Shown here: positions 16,734 to 24,830 of the stretch, in pieces | Numbering within the stretch: position 1 is the first letter of the stretch | Layout of the letters: each line of letters starts with the position of its first letter | Assembly: GCA_910585995.1 (NCBI GenBank) | Contig: CAJUGG010000045.1 | Coordinates: 4,736-68,735, forward strand | Direction: 5' to 3' | DNA: 64,000 nt | Origin: an uncultured Lachnospiraceae bacterium | GTDB taxonomy: Bacteria; Bacillota; Clostridia; Lachnospirales; Lachnospiraceae | Position numbers and translations under genes: made by a program | Notes under the pieces: model-generated | The model's database searches: none | The model's input: only the letters and a program-made list of their open reading frames with translations | Told to the model about the DNA's origin: nothing

Positions 16734-18299
16734 ATGTCTTATACAGCATTATACCGAAAGTTCCGTCCGACGAAATTTTCGGATGTAAAAGGTCAGGACC
16801 ATATTGTTACAACATTAAAAAATCAAATCAGTGCTGACCGTATTGGGCATGCCTATCTGTTCTGTGGAACCAGAGGAACCGGTAAGACTACCACGGCCAA
16901 GATCTTTGCCAAAGCAGTCAACTGTGAGCACCCAAAAGAGGGCAATCCCTGCGGAGAATGTGCATCCTGCAAAGCGATAGGTTCCGGCGTGTCTATGAAC
17001 GTCATCGAGATCGACGCGGCATCAAATAGCGGTGTGGACAATATCCGGGAGATTCGGGAGGAGGTATCTTATTCTCCTACCGAGGGGAAATATAAGGTTT
17101 ATATTATCGATGAGGTGCATATGCTCTCTACGGGAGCGTTTAATGCCTTGCTAAAGACTTTAGAGGAACCTCCTTCTTATGTGATCTTTATCCTGGCAAC
17201 CACAGAGACACATAAGATTCCTGTTACGATCTTATCGCGGTGTCAGAGATATGATTTTCGCAGGATTACCGTAGGAACCATCAAAAACCGATTGGCAGCG
17301 CTGATGGAGCAGGAGCAAGTAGAGGTGGAGGAGCGTGCCTTGACCTATATTGCCAAAGTGGCAGATGGGTCTATGCGGGATGCTTTAAGTCTGTTAGACC
17401 AGTGTATCGCCTTTTATCTGGGAGAAAAACTGACCTACGATCATGTGCTGGAAGTGCTGGGCGCTGTGGATATGGATGTATTCAGCAGTTTGTTTCAGTT
17501 GATCTGTGCCCAGCAGCTGCCGGCAGTGATCCGTCAGGTCGAACAAGTGATCCTGCAGGGAAGAGAGCTGTCACAATTTGTGACAGAGTTTGTCTGGTAT
17601 CTGCGCAATCTTCTGATGCTGATGAGTGACCCAGAGATGGAAGATCTGCTGGACGTATCCAGAGAGCGCCTGGCACAGATGAAAGAGGAGACGCTCCTTA
17701 CCGATGCAGAGACCCTGATGCGCTATATCCGGATCTTTTCTGAATTGTCAGGTCAGCTTCGCTATGCTTCTCAGAAACGGGTGCTGGTAGAGATTGCACT
17801 GATCAAACTGTGCAGGCCGGCGATGGAACAAAGCTATGATGCGATTCTCCACAGACTGACACAGTTAGAAAAGAAGATGGAGGAGGGCATCATGCCAGTG
17901 GCAGAGATACCTGATCCAAGTAAAGAGAGAGAAGTAAAAGAATCAACCCCAACGGTTAAGATACAGACTACAGAGGCATTGCCGGAAGACGTCAGGACCT
18001 TTGTGAAGCGTTTTCAGGAACTTAGAAAGAGGCTTAGGCCCTGGCTTCAGATGGTGTTAAAAGATGCCCAGTGCCGGGAGCTTTCGGATCATGGAGGAGT
18101 GCAGATTGTCCTGTGCCAGAATCATGCTGTGGATGAAAAAGAACTGGCAGAAGAAGTAGAGACGATGGTCGAAGAGGTACTGCATGTGCAGCTGCATGTG
18201 GAAGTTTGTACGCCGGATACCGATGAGCGGGCGCAGGAACCAGTGCTGGATCTGTCTGGCATGATCGATATAGATATTGATATAGAAGGAACTGAGTAG
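16734..18299 (+). CDS. dnaX: DNA polymerase III subunits gamma/tau
   Basis: Clamp-loader ATPase that loads the beta clamp and, in the tau form, bridges polymerase and helicase. AAA+ features are Walker A GTRGTGKTT (about 44-52), a four-cysteine zinc module (C64 region to CGECASC near 78), Walker B IIDEVHML and the sensor-1 region LATTETHKIP. The C-terminal third is variable and acidic. At 521 residues it is in the usual range. CAGGAG precedes the ATG. The dnaX-ebfC-recR order is conserved across Firmicutes. Confidence 0.96.
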   Translation: MSYTALYRKFRPTKFSDVKGQDHIVTTLKNQISADRIGHAYLFCGTRGTGKTTTAKIFAKAVNCEHPKEGNPCGECASCKAIGSGVSMNVIEIDAASNSGVDNIREIREEVSYSPTEGKYKVYIIDEVHMLSTGAFNALLKTLEEPPSYVIFILATTETHKIPVTILSRCQRYDFRRITVGTIKNRLAALMEQEQVEVEERALTYIAKVADGSMRDALSLLDQCIAFYLGEKLTYDHVLEVLGAVDMDVFSSLFQLICAQQLPAVIRQVEQVILQGRELSQFVTEFVWYLRNLLMLMSDPEMEDLLDVSRERLAQMKEETLLTDAETLMRYIRIFSELSGQLRYASQKRVLVEIALIKLCRPAMEQSYDAILHRLTQLEKKMEEGIMPVAEIPDPSKEREVKESTPTVKIQTTEALPEDVRTFVKRFQELRKRLRPWLQMVLKDAQCRELSDHGGVQIVLCQNHAVDEKELAEEVETMVEEVLHVQLHVEVCTPDTDERAQEPVLDLSGMIDIDIDIEGTE

Positions 18300-18327
18300 T
18301 CAAAAAGATTGGCAGGAGGAAGTGAGT

Positions 18328-18675
18328 ATGGCAAAAAGAGGTGGATTTCCAGGCGGCGGGATGCCGGGAAACATGAATAATCTGATGAAGCAGGCGCAGC
18401 GCATGCAAAGACAGATGGAAGAGAGTCAAAAAGAGTTGGAGAGCGCAGAGTTTACAGCGGCTGCCGGAGGCGGAGCTGTAGAGGTGACTGTGACTGGCAA
18501 AAAAGAAGTGACTAAGGTCAAATTAGATCCAGAAGCGGTAGATCCCGATGATGTAGAGATGCTGGAAGACGTGATTATGGCAGCCGTCAATGAGGCTCTT
18601 AGAAAAGCAGAAGAGGCTTCCGCAGCCAATATGGCAAAACTGACCGGCGGTCTTGGCGGAGGGTTCCCATTCTAA
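18328..18675 (+). CDS. ebfC: YbaB/EbfC family nucleoid-associated protein
   Basis: Small DNA-binding protein whose dimer forms a tweezers-like fold and associates with the nucleoid. It has the family layout: a Gly/Met-rich N-terminus, helix NNLMKQAQRMQRQMEESQKEL, then GGGAVEVTVTGKKEV and a terminal helix. I choose the ATG at 18328 (115 residues), 8 nt after AGGAGG; a GTG six bases earlier would be too close to that site. It lies between dnaX and recR and overlaps the recR start by one base (TAATG). Confidence 0.95.
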   Translation: MAKRGGFPGGGMPGNMNNLMKQAQRMQRQMEESQKELESAEFTAAAGGGAVEVTVTGKKEVTKVKLDPEAVDPDDVEMLEDVIMAAVNEALRKAEEASAANMAKLTGGLGGGFPF

Positions 18676-19271
18676 TGGAATATTATAGCAATCAAATCAG
18701 CCAGTTGATAGAACAACTGGCTTCTCTGCCGGGAATCGGTGTAAAGACCGCTCAGCGTCTGGCCTTTTATATTATCGATATGCCGCAGGACCGGGTGAAA
18801 AAGTTAGCGGATACTATGGTACAGGCCAAAAATACCATCCGCTATTGTAGTCAATGCCTGACCTTGACAGATCAGGAATTGTGCCCTATCTGCAAAAATC
18901 CAAGCCGTAATCAAAAGATGATTATGGTAGTGGAAAATCCTAGGGATATGACCGCATATGAGAAGACTGGAAAATATGAAGGGGTCTATCATGTACTCCA
19001 TGGTGCCATCTCTCCCATGCTTGGCATCGGGCCGGGAGACATTAAGCTAAAGGAATTGATGCATCGGCTGGAAAAGGATGTGGATGAGGTGATCATCGCC
19101 ACCAATTCCAGTCTGGAAGGAGAGACGACGGCTATGTATATCAGCAAGCTGGTCAAGCCCACAGGCATCAAGGTAAGCCGTATTGCCAGCGGAGTGCCGG
19201 TAGGCGGGGACCTGGAGTATATTGACGAGGTGACGCTTCTGCGCGCGTTAGAAGGCCGTGTAGAACTGTAA
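18675..19271 (+). CDS. recR: Recombination mediator RecR
   Basis: With RecO, RecR helps RecA onto gapped DNA. It has an N-terminal helix-hairpin-helix (LPGIGVKTAQRLAF), a zinc finger with cysteines in CSQCLTLTDQELCPIC (about 56-71) and a Toprim domain (VVENPRDMTAYEKTG onward). It ends with the conserved GDLEYIDEVTLLRALEGR. 198 residues is the standard length. The start codon overlaps the ebfC stop, implying translational coupling. Confidence 0.97.
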   Translation: MEYYSNQISQLIEQLASLPGIGVKTAQRLAFYIIDMPQDRVKKLADTMVQAKNTIRYCSQCLTLTDQELCPICKNPSRNQKMIMVVENPRDMTAYEKTGKYEGVYHVLHGAISPMLGIGPGDIKLKELMHRLEKDVDEVIIATNSSLEGETTAMYISKLVKPTGIKVSRIASGVPVGGDLEYIDEVTLLRALEGRVEL

Positions 19272-19281
19272 AGGAGAAAAG

Positions 19282-20334
19282 ATGAGTATTACCACAAGAG
19301 AATTTGGTACTACCAAAGAGGGTAAAAAGGTACATCTGTACACAGTGAAAAAAGAAGATGGCATGGAGATGACCGTAACTGATTTTGGGGCAACTTTGGT
19401 CAGCCTGCTGGTGGCGGACAGGGACGGACAGAGGCAGGATGTGGTATTGGGATACGATCACCTGAAAGACTATGAAGAGAACCGGGATTTTTTTGGGACA
19501 ACCATTGGACGCAATGCCAACCGGATTGCAGGCGCTTCTTTTGCAATCGACGGGATTACCTATCATCTGGTGGCCAATGAAAATGAAAATAATCTGCATA
19601 CAGATAAACAAAAAGGGTTTCATAAAGTGATATGGGAGACCAGAGTTTTGGAACAAGAGGATGCGGTGCAGTTTTCTCATGTCAGTCCGGATGGAGAATA
19701 TGGATTTCCGGGAACGCTTCAGGTATCTGTGACTTATACCCTCCGGGACGATCATGCGGTGGAGATCTCTTATGAGGGAGTCAGTGATAAAAAGACTCTG
19801 ATCAATCTGACCAATCACAGCTATTTTAATCTAAGAGGACATGATGCAGGAGATATCGGCGATGCAAAAGTGACGATCCTGGCCAATGGATTTACGGAAC
19901 TTCGTCAGGGGGGCATCCCTACGGGCAGGATCTTGCCGGTTGATGGGACGCCGATGGATTTTCGGACGGGCAGGCTCGTAAAGGATGCTATCGATACCGA
20001 CTGGGAACAGCTTTTGCTGACCGGGGGATATGATCACAACTTTGTGCTGGATACAGAGCGTGGCAAAATACAGAAGATTGCGCAGGTAGAGGATGAAAAG
20101 ACGGGCCGCGTGATGGAAGTCTATTCGGATCTGCCAGGTGTGCAGTTTTATACAGGCAATGCGCTCCTTTTGCAAAAGGGAAAAGGCAATGCCGCATATG
20201 GAAGACGCCAGGGACTTTGCTTAGAGACTCAATATTTTCCCAATAATGTAAATGAACCTGCATTTTTACAGGCAGTATTTGAAGCGGGAGAGGTGTATCA
20301 GACTACAACGGTATATAAATTTTTAATTTTCTGA
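19282..20334 (+). CDS. galM: Aldose 1-epimerase (galactose mutarotase family)
   Basis: Interconverts alpha and beta anomers of aldoses such as galactose and glucose. Conserved features include GRNANRIAGASF near 75-86, the catalytic-His segment NLTNHSYFNL near 175-184, GYDHNFVLD, and LCLETQYFPN near the C-terminus, which carries the catalytic Glu. 350 residues is normal. AAAGGAG precedes the ATG, 10 bp after recR, so it probably belongs to the same transcript. No other galactose genes are nearby. Confidence 0.93.
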   Translation: MSITTREFGTTKEGKKVHLYTVKKEDGMEMTVTDFGATLVSLLVADRDGQRQDVVLGYDHLKDYEENRDFFGTTIGRNANRIAGASFAIDGITYHLVANENENNLHTDKQKGFHKVIWETRVLEQEDAVQFSHVSPDGEYGFPGTLQVSVTYTLRDDHAVEISYEGVSDKKTLINLTNHSYFNLRGHDAGDIGDAKVTILANGFTELRQGGIPTGRILPVDGTPMDFRTGRLVKDAIDTDWEQLLLTGGYDHNFVLDTERGKIQKIAQVEDEKTGRVMEVYSDLPGVQFYTGNALLLQKGKGNAAYGRRQGLCLETQYFPNNVNEPAFLQAVFEAGEVYQTTTVYKFLIF

Positions 20335-20335
20335 A

Positions 20336-20377
20336 ATATCCGGGAAGGTACTTGACAAACAGGGCCTTCCCGGATAT
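20336..20377. repeat. 13-bp perfect inverted repeat around the fabH -35
   Basis: ATATCCGGGAAGG (20336-20348) and CCTTCCCGGATAT (20365-20377) flank a 16-bp loop that contains the fabH -35. It starts two bases after the galM stop codon. It could end galM transcription, although no U-tract follows, or be an operator. Confidence 0.7.
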
Positions 20378-20406
20378 ACTTTAGCCGAAATAGTTTGATA
20401 ATCAAA
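20352..20406 (+). promoter_or_regulatory. fabH promoter and FabT-type operator
   Basis: TTGACA (20352-20357), 17 bp, TATACT (20375-20380). Downstream is the perfect dyad TTTGATAATCAAA (20394-20406), which fits the FabT box described in streptococci (MarR-family repressor of fatty-acid synthesis). A near-identical dyad lies before acpP. Confidence 0.8.
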
Positions 20407-20433
20407 ATAATATGGCGAAATAGAGGATGGAAC

Positions 20434-21399
20434 ATGAAGGCAAAGATCATTGGAACTGGATATGAATTGCCGGCGTTTGAAGCAGATAATCAGTATCTGT
20501 CCACGCTGGTGGAGACGAGTGATGAGTGGATAAGAGAGCGTACGGGGATCGGTAAGCGGCGGTTGGCAAGAGAAGAGACGACGACTTCTCTGGCAGCAGG
20601 AGCTGCCAAAAAAGCACTGGCGCGGGCAGGTGTCAGAGCAGAGGAGATCGATCTGCTGATCGTAGCGACGATTACTTCGGATACCAATACGCCAAGCACA
20701 GCCTGCAGGGTACAGGCAGAGTTGGGAGCAGTACATGCAGTGGCTTTTGATATCAATGCCGCTTGTTCGGGATTTCTGTATGCCATACATATTGCTGATG
20801 CCTTTATCAGGAGCGGTATCTATCGACATGCATTATTGATCGGTGCAGAGACCTTGTCAAAACTGGTAGACTGGACTGATAGAGGAACATGTGTTCTATT
20901 TGGCGATGGTGCCGGAGCAGCAGTTCTGACTGCTTCTGAAGAGGGCGGCGTGATCGCGCAGTCTGTAGGAAGCAACGGAGAGAAATGGGAAGTGCTCTCT
21001 TGCCTGGGGCGTCCAGTGCAAAACCCGGTGTGTCAGAGTCAGGCAGAGCCTGGATATCTGAAAATGAATGGACAGGAAGTATTTAAGTTTGCCATCCGTA
21101 CAGTGCCTCTGTGCATTGAGCAGGCACTTCTAAAAGCAGAGCTTCCGGCAGAAGAAATAACATGGTTTTTACTGCATCAGGCCAATAAGAGGATTATCCA
21201 GTCTGTGGCAAAGCGTCTGAAGCAGCCAGAAGAAAAATTTCCGATGAATATCGAGACATGTGCCAATACATCAGCAGCCAGTCTTCCGATCTTATTGGCG
21301 CAGATGGAAGAACAGGGCCGTCTGAAGGCAAAGGATAAGGTGGTACTGTCTGGATTTGGTGCAGGGCTGACGTGGGGCGCCTGTGTGTTGGAATGGTAA
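20434..21399 (+). CDS. fabH: 3-oxoacyl-ACP synthase III
   Basis: Starts fatty-acid synthesis by condensing acyl-CoA with malonyl-ACP. The Cys-His-Asn triad is visible: C111 in NAACSGFLYA, H248 in LLHQANKRII and N278 in CANTSAAS. The start at 20434 is preceded by GAGG. A longer frame from 20395 would start inside the operator. 321 residues is the standard length. It is the first gene of the fab cluster; acpP has its own promoter. Confidence 0.96.
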   Translation: MKAKIIGTGYELPAFEADNQYLSTLVETSDEWIRERTGIGKRRLAREETTTSLAAGAAKKALARAGVRAEEIDLLIVATITSDTNTPSTACRVQAELGAVHAVAFDINAACSGFLYAIHIADAFIRSGIYRHALLIGAETLSKLVDWTDRGTCVLFGDGAGAAVLTASEEGGVIAQSVGSNGEKWEVLSCLGRPVQNPVCQSQAEPGYLKMNGQEVFKFAIRTVPLCIEQALLKAELPAEEITWFLLHQANKRIIQSVAKRLKQPEEKFPMNIETCANTSAASLPILLAQMEEQGRLKAKDKVVLSGFGAGLTWGACVLEW

Positions 21400-21430
21400 G
21401 AAGAAGTTGAAAATTTATGGAAAATGTAGG

Positions 21431-21471
21431 TTGACAAATGAGAGTGGAGTCTATATACTTTGATTGTCAAA
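21431..21471 (+). promoter_or_regulatory. acpP promoter and FabT-type operator
   Basis: TTGACA (21431-21436), 17 bp, TATACT (21454-21459). The dyad TTTGATTGTCAAA (21459-21471) overlaps the end of the -10, so repressor binding would block initiation. It closely matches the fabH site. Confidence 0.83.
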
Positions 21472-21515
21472 ATAAATGAAAACAAAAAGAATGGGAATAA
21501 AAAGGAGAGTTAAAC

Positions 21516-21749
21516 ATGTTAGAAAAGATCAAAGAGATGGTAGCAGAACAGTTGAATGTGGATGTAGCAGATATTACAGAGGAGACTTCTTTTAAGGAAG
21601 ATTTAGGAGCCGATTCTCTGGATCTGTTTGAACTGGTGTCCAACTTGGAAGATGAGTATGAGATTGAGATCCCTTCTGAGGAGCTTGAGAAGATTACTAC
21701 AGTAGGTGCGGTGATGAATTATCTGAAATCGCAGGGTGTAGAAGAGTAA
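21516..21749 (+). CDS. acpP: Acyl carrier protein
   Basis: Carries growing acyl chains on a phosphopantetheine arm. The attachment Ser is S34 in GADSLDLFEL. It is a 77-residue, acidic, four-helix protein of normal size. AAAGGAG precedes the ATG. It starts the acpP-fabK-fabD-fabG-fabF-fabZ run under its own FabT-type operator. Confidence 0.97.
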   Translation: MLEKIKEMVAEQLNVDVADITEETSFKEDLGADSLDLFELVSNLEDEYEIEIPSEELEKITTVGAVMNYLKSQGVEE

Positions 21750-21770
21750 GAAGAAAGCAGGTAGGCTGTT

Positions 21771-22697
21771 ATGAAGACGAGAGTTACAGAACTGTTAGGG
21801 ATTGAGAAGCCCATCATCCAGGGTGGTATGGCTTGGGTGGCAGAGTCACATCTGGCAGCAGCGGTGTCAGAGGCAGGCGGCTTTGGACTCATTGGCGCTG
21901 CCAATGCGCCGGCAGAGGTAGTTCGGAATTATATCCGTGAGGCAAAGGAATTGACAGATAAGCCCTTTGGAGTCAATATTATGCTATTAAGTCCATTTGC
22001 AGATGATATTGCGCAGGTGGTTGTGGAGGAAGGCGTCAAAGCAGTGACGACAGGAGCTGGAAATCCGGAAAAATATATGGCCATGTGGAAAGAGGCTGAT
22101 ATTAAGGTGATTCCGGTGGTCGCATCAGTAGCTCTCGCAAAGCGGATGGAGCGCTGTGGGGCAGATGCGGTCGTGGCAGAGGGGACAGAGTCCGGCGGAC
22201 ATATCGGTCAGGCAACCACGATGACGCTGGTGCCTCAAGTGGTGGATGCGGTATCGATCCCGGTGATTGCTGCGGGCGGTATTGCGGACGGCAGAGGATT
22301 TGCGGCAGCTATGATGTTAGGAGCCGAGGCAGTTCAGATGGGAACGCGGTTCTGTGTGTCTAATGAATGTGTGATTCATGATAAATATAAGGAGCGGATT
22401 CTGAAAGCAAAGGACATCGATTCTGAGGTGACAGGCAGAAGCCACGGACACCCGGTGCGGGGGCTTCGCAATAAGATGACGAGAGAGTATCTGAAATTAG
22501 AAGCGGCAGGAGCGTCCTTTGAGGAGTTGGAGAAGCTGACACTGGGAGGACTTCGTAAGGCTGTTGTGGATGGAGATACAGATCATGGATCAGTGCTTGC
22601 GGGACAGATTGCAGGGATGGTGAGTAAGAGGCAGAGCTGCAAGGAGATCATTGATGAGATCATGACGCAGGCGGAGGTTTTGTTGAAATTGAAGTAG
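21771..22697 (+). CDS. fabK: FMN-dependent enoyl-ACP reductase II
   Basis: Performs the last reduction of each elongation cycle, using FMN and NAD(P)H. It belongs to the nitronate monooxygenase/FabK TIM-barrel family: the start KPIIQGGMAWVAE, EGTESGGHIGQ with its substrate-site residues near 142-152, and the FMN phosphate-binding AAGGIADGRG with GAEAVQMGTRF. 308 residues is normal. Position right after acpP supports FabK over nitronate monooxygenase. FabK enzymes are not inhibited by triclosan, as established for the family. Confidence 0.94.
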   Translation: MKTRVTELLGIEKPIIQGGMAWVAESHLAAAVSEAGGFGLIGAANAPAEVVRNYIREAKELTDKPFGVNIMLLSPFADDIAQVVVEEGVKAVTTGAGNPEKYMAMWKEADIKVIPVVASVALAKRMERCGADAVVAEGTESGGHIGQATTMTLVPQVVDAVSIPVIAAGGIADGRGFAAAMMLGAEAVQMGTRFCVSNECVIHDKYKERILKAKDIDSEVTGRSHGHPVRGLRNKMTREYLKLEAAGASFEELEKLTLGGLRKAVVDGDTDHGSVLAGQIAGMVSKRQSCKEIIDEIMTQAEVLLKLK

Positions 22698-22707
22698 TGC
22701 TTGCGGT

Positions 22708-22749
22708 GGGGCTGCCACAAAACAGAAATCCTGTTTTGCGGCAGCCCTT
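22708..22749 (+). terminator. Strong hairpin between fabK and fabD (possible attenuator)
   Basis: GGGGCTGCC.ACAAAACAG pairs with CTGTTTTGC.GGCAGCCC. No U-tract follows, so it may reduce rather than end transcription, or protect mRNA ends. The fabK-fabD gap is 132 bp, with no other gene. Confidence 0.65.
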
Positions 22750-22829
22750 GGGTAATGAAATGCTATGTTCAATAGCTTTTATTTTTTATATAAAAAGTTT
22801 GATCTTCAAAGGATTGGAAGGTGGAGTGT

Positions 22830-23747
22830 ATGGGTAAGATCGCGTTTGTGTTTCCTGGGCAGGGAGCGCAGTATGTTGGGATGGGGAAAGATTTTTATGA
22901 GGCGTTTTCGGAGTGCAGGGAAGTGTTTGAGGTTGCTTCAGAGGCGTCAGGGCTTGATATTGCCGGGCTTTGTTTTGAGGAGAATGAGAAGATTCACCAG
23001 ACAGAGTATACGCAGATCTGTATGCTGGCGGCGGAGATGGCTGTGCTTCGGGCAGTGAAGAAGAATGGGATTGCTTCCGATGTGAATGCGGGACTTAGCC
23101 TTGGAGAGTATGGGGCGCTTGTGGCCTCTGAGGCGATGGGGCTTATGGATGCCTGCAAGGTGGTACGCCAAAGAGGGATCTTGATGCAGGAGGCAGTGCC
23201 AACAGGCGGCGCGATGGCAGCAGTGATGGCGATGGATGCGGCAGTGATCGAAAAGATCTGTGAAGAGACGAAAGGGATCGTGTCAATTGCCAATTATAAT
23301 TGTCCGGGACAGATTGTGATTACGGGAGAAGAGGCGGCTGTAGATGCCGCTTGTGAGGCGCTTAAAGAGGCAGGAGCAAAGCGGACGATTCGGTTGAAGG
23401 TCAGCGGACCATTCCATTCTCAGATGCTTGCAGGGGCTGGAGAGAAGCTTTCTGAGGTGTTAAGAGATGTGGAGCTTAAGGAATTAACAACGCCATATCT
23501 TACCAATGTGACAGCGGATTATGTGCGTACCACGGAAGGAATTAAAGAATTACTCTGCAGACAAGTATCTTCGAGTGTGCGCTGGCAGCAGTCGGTGGAG
23601 CGGATGATTGCAGATGGAGTGGATACATTTGTGGAGATGGGACCTGGTAAGACATTGTCTGGTTTTATGAGAAAGATCAGCCGGGATGTGAAGATGTATA
23701 ATATAGAAAATATGGCTGATTATGAGAAAGTGATGTCAGTGCTGTAA
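22830..23747 (+). CDS. fabD: Malonyl-CoA:ACP transacylase
   Basis: Transfers malonyl from CoA to ACP. The active-site Ser is S90 in GLSLGEYG, the His is H196 in SGPFHSQM, and the N-terminal FVFPGQGAQYVGMG is typical. The ATG at 22830 is preceded by GGAAGGTGGAG; a GTG at 22821 lies within that ribosome site. 305 residues. The stop codon region (TAAGCGAAACT) already resembles the end of the 99-bp repeat unit that is tandemly triplicated just downstream. Confidence 0.95.
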   Translation: MGKIAFVFPGQGAQYVGMGKDFYEAFSECREVFEVASEASGLDIAGLCFEENEKIHQTEYTQICMLAAEMAVLRAVKKNGIASDVNAGLSLGEYGALVASEAMGLMDACKVVRQRGILMQEAVPTGGAMAAVMAMDAAVIEKICEETKGIVSIANYNCPGQIVITGEEAAVDAACEALKEAGAKRTIRLKVSGPFHSQMLAGAGEKLSEVLRDVELKELTTPYLTNVTADYVRTTEGIKELLCRQVSSSVRWQQSVERMIADGVDTFVEMGPGKTLSGFMRKISRDVKMYNIENMADYEKVMSVL

Positions 23748-23760
23748 GCGAAACTTAAAA

Positions 23761-24072
23761 TCAGCGGAAGCCTGAATAATGCCCGGAAGGACATTTTGAG
23801 ACAGAATGTGTCGAAATGTCCTTCCAGATCCAGGGCATTATTTGGGCTGTAGCGGAACTCGAAAAAATCAGCGGAAGCCTGAATAATGCCCGGAAGAATA
23901 TTTTGACACGGAATGTGTCAAAATGTGCTTCCAGATTCAGGGCATTATTCAGGCTGTAGCGGAACTCAAAAAATCAGCGGAAGCCTGAATAATGTCCGGA
24001 AGGATATTTTGACACGGAATGTGTCAAAATGTGCTTCCAGATCCAGGGCATTATTCAGGCTGTAGCGGAACT
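23761..24072 (+). repeat. Three tandem 99-bp palindromic elements between fabD and fabG
   Basis: Units at 23761-23859, 23868-23966 and 23974-24072, separated by 7-8 A-rich bases. Each folds as one long hairpin: GCCTGAATAATGCC pairs with GGGCATTATTCAGGC, then CCGGAAG and TTTTGACAC pair with GTGTCAAAA and CTTCC. Differences between units mostly give G-U pairs, so pairing is kept in RNA. The last unit ends GCGGAACTTTA directly before the fabG ribosome site. Related copies lie at 54167-54369 (minus) and 55733-55832. Confidence 0.9.
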
Positions 24073-24089
24073 TTAATAGGAGAATAGAG

Positions 24090-24830
24090 ATGACAGAGAA
24101 AAAAGTAGCTCTGGTGACAGGAGCGGCAAAAGGGATTGGTCGTGCGATTGCTTTGGCGCTGGCAGGAGATCAGGTGACTGTGGTGGTAAATTATAATGGT
24201 TCTAAAGAACGGGCAGAAGCCGTGGTAGAAGAGATCAAGGCCCTGGGAGCAGACGGGTGTGCGTATCAGTGCAATGTGGCGGATACAGATGCAACGCTTG
24301 CGATGGTAAAAGAGATCATCGCTCAATATGGGCGATTGGATATCCTGGTCAACAATGCAGGAATTACAAGGGACAATCTGATTATGAAGATGTCAGAGGG
24401 AGATTTTGATGCCGTGATCAATGCTAATCTAAAAGGATGTTTTAATACGATTAAAGCGGTCAGCCGTCAGATGCTTAAGCAGAGAGCAGGACGGATTATC
24501 AATATTACGTCAGTGTCCGGGATTCTGGGCAATGCAGGGCAGGCTAATTATGCAGCGTCTAAGGCCGGGATTATTGGTCTGACAAAGACGATGGCAAGAG
24601 AGCTGGCAAGCAGAGGGATTACAGTCAATGCGATCGCGCCGGGATTTGTGGATACGGATATGACAAAGGCGCTGCCGGAGCAGGTGAGAGAGGCAGCAAC
24701 CGCACAGATTCCGCTGGGGCATTTTGGAAAGCCGGAAGATATTGCCAATATGGCGGCATATCTGGCTTCTGAGAAGGCAGCATATATTACAGGACAGATT
24801 ATTAGCGTGGACGGAGGTATGGCAATCTGA
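24090..24830 (+). CDS. fabG: 3-oxoacyl-ACP reductase
   Basis: NADPH-dependent reduction of 3-ketoacyl-ACP. Short-chain dehydrogenase features are GAAKGIGRAIA (11-21), NNAG (88-91), and the catalytic Ser near 141-143 with Tyr154 and Lys158 (YAASK). 246 residues is standard. AGGAG lies 7 nt before the ATG, immediately after the repeat array. The stop overlaps the fabF start (TGATG). Confidence 0.96.
   Translation: MTEKKVALVTGAAKGIGRAIALALAGDQVTVVVNYNGSKERAEAVVEEIKALGADGCAYQCNVADTDATLAMVKEIIAQYGRLDILVNNAGITRDNLIMKMSEGDFDAVINANLKGCFNTIKAVSRQMLKQRAGRIINITSVSGILGNAGQANYAASKAGIIGLTKTMARELASRGITVNAIAPGFVDTDMTKALPEQVREAATAQIPLGHFGKPEDIANMAAYLASEKAAYITGQIISVDGGMAI

Noticed and set aside
23761..24072. 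CRISPR array
   Set aside because: The 99-bp units are separated by only 7-8 similar A-rich bases, with no unique spacers and no cas genes.
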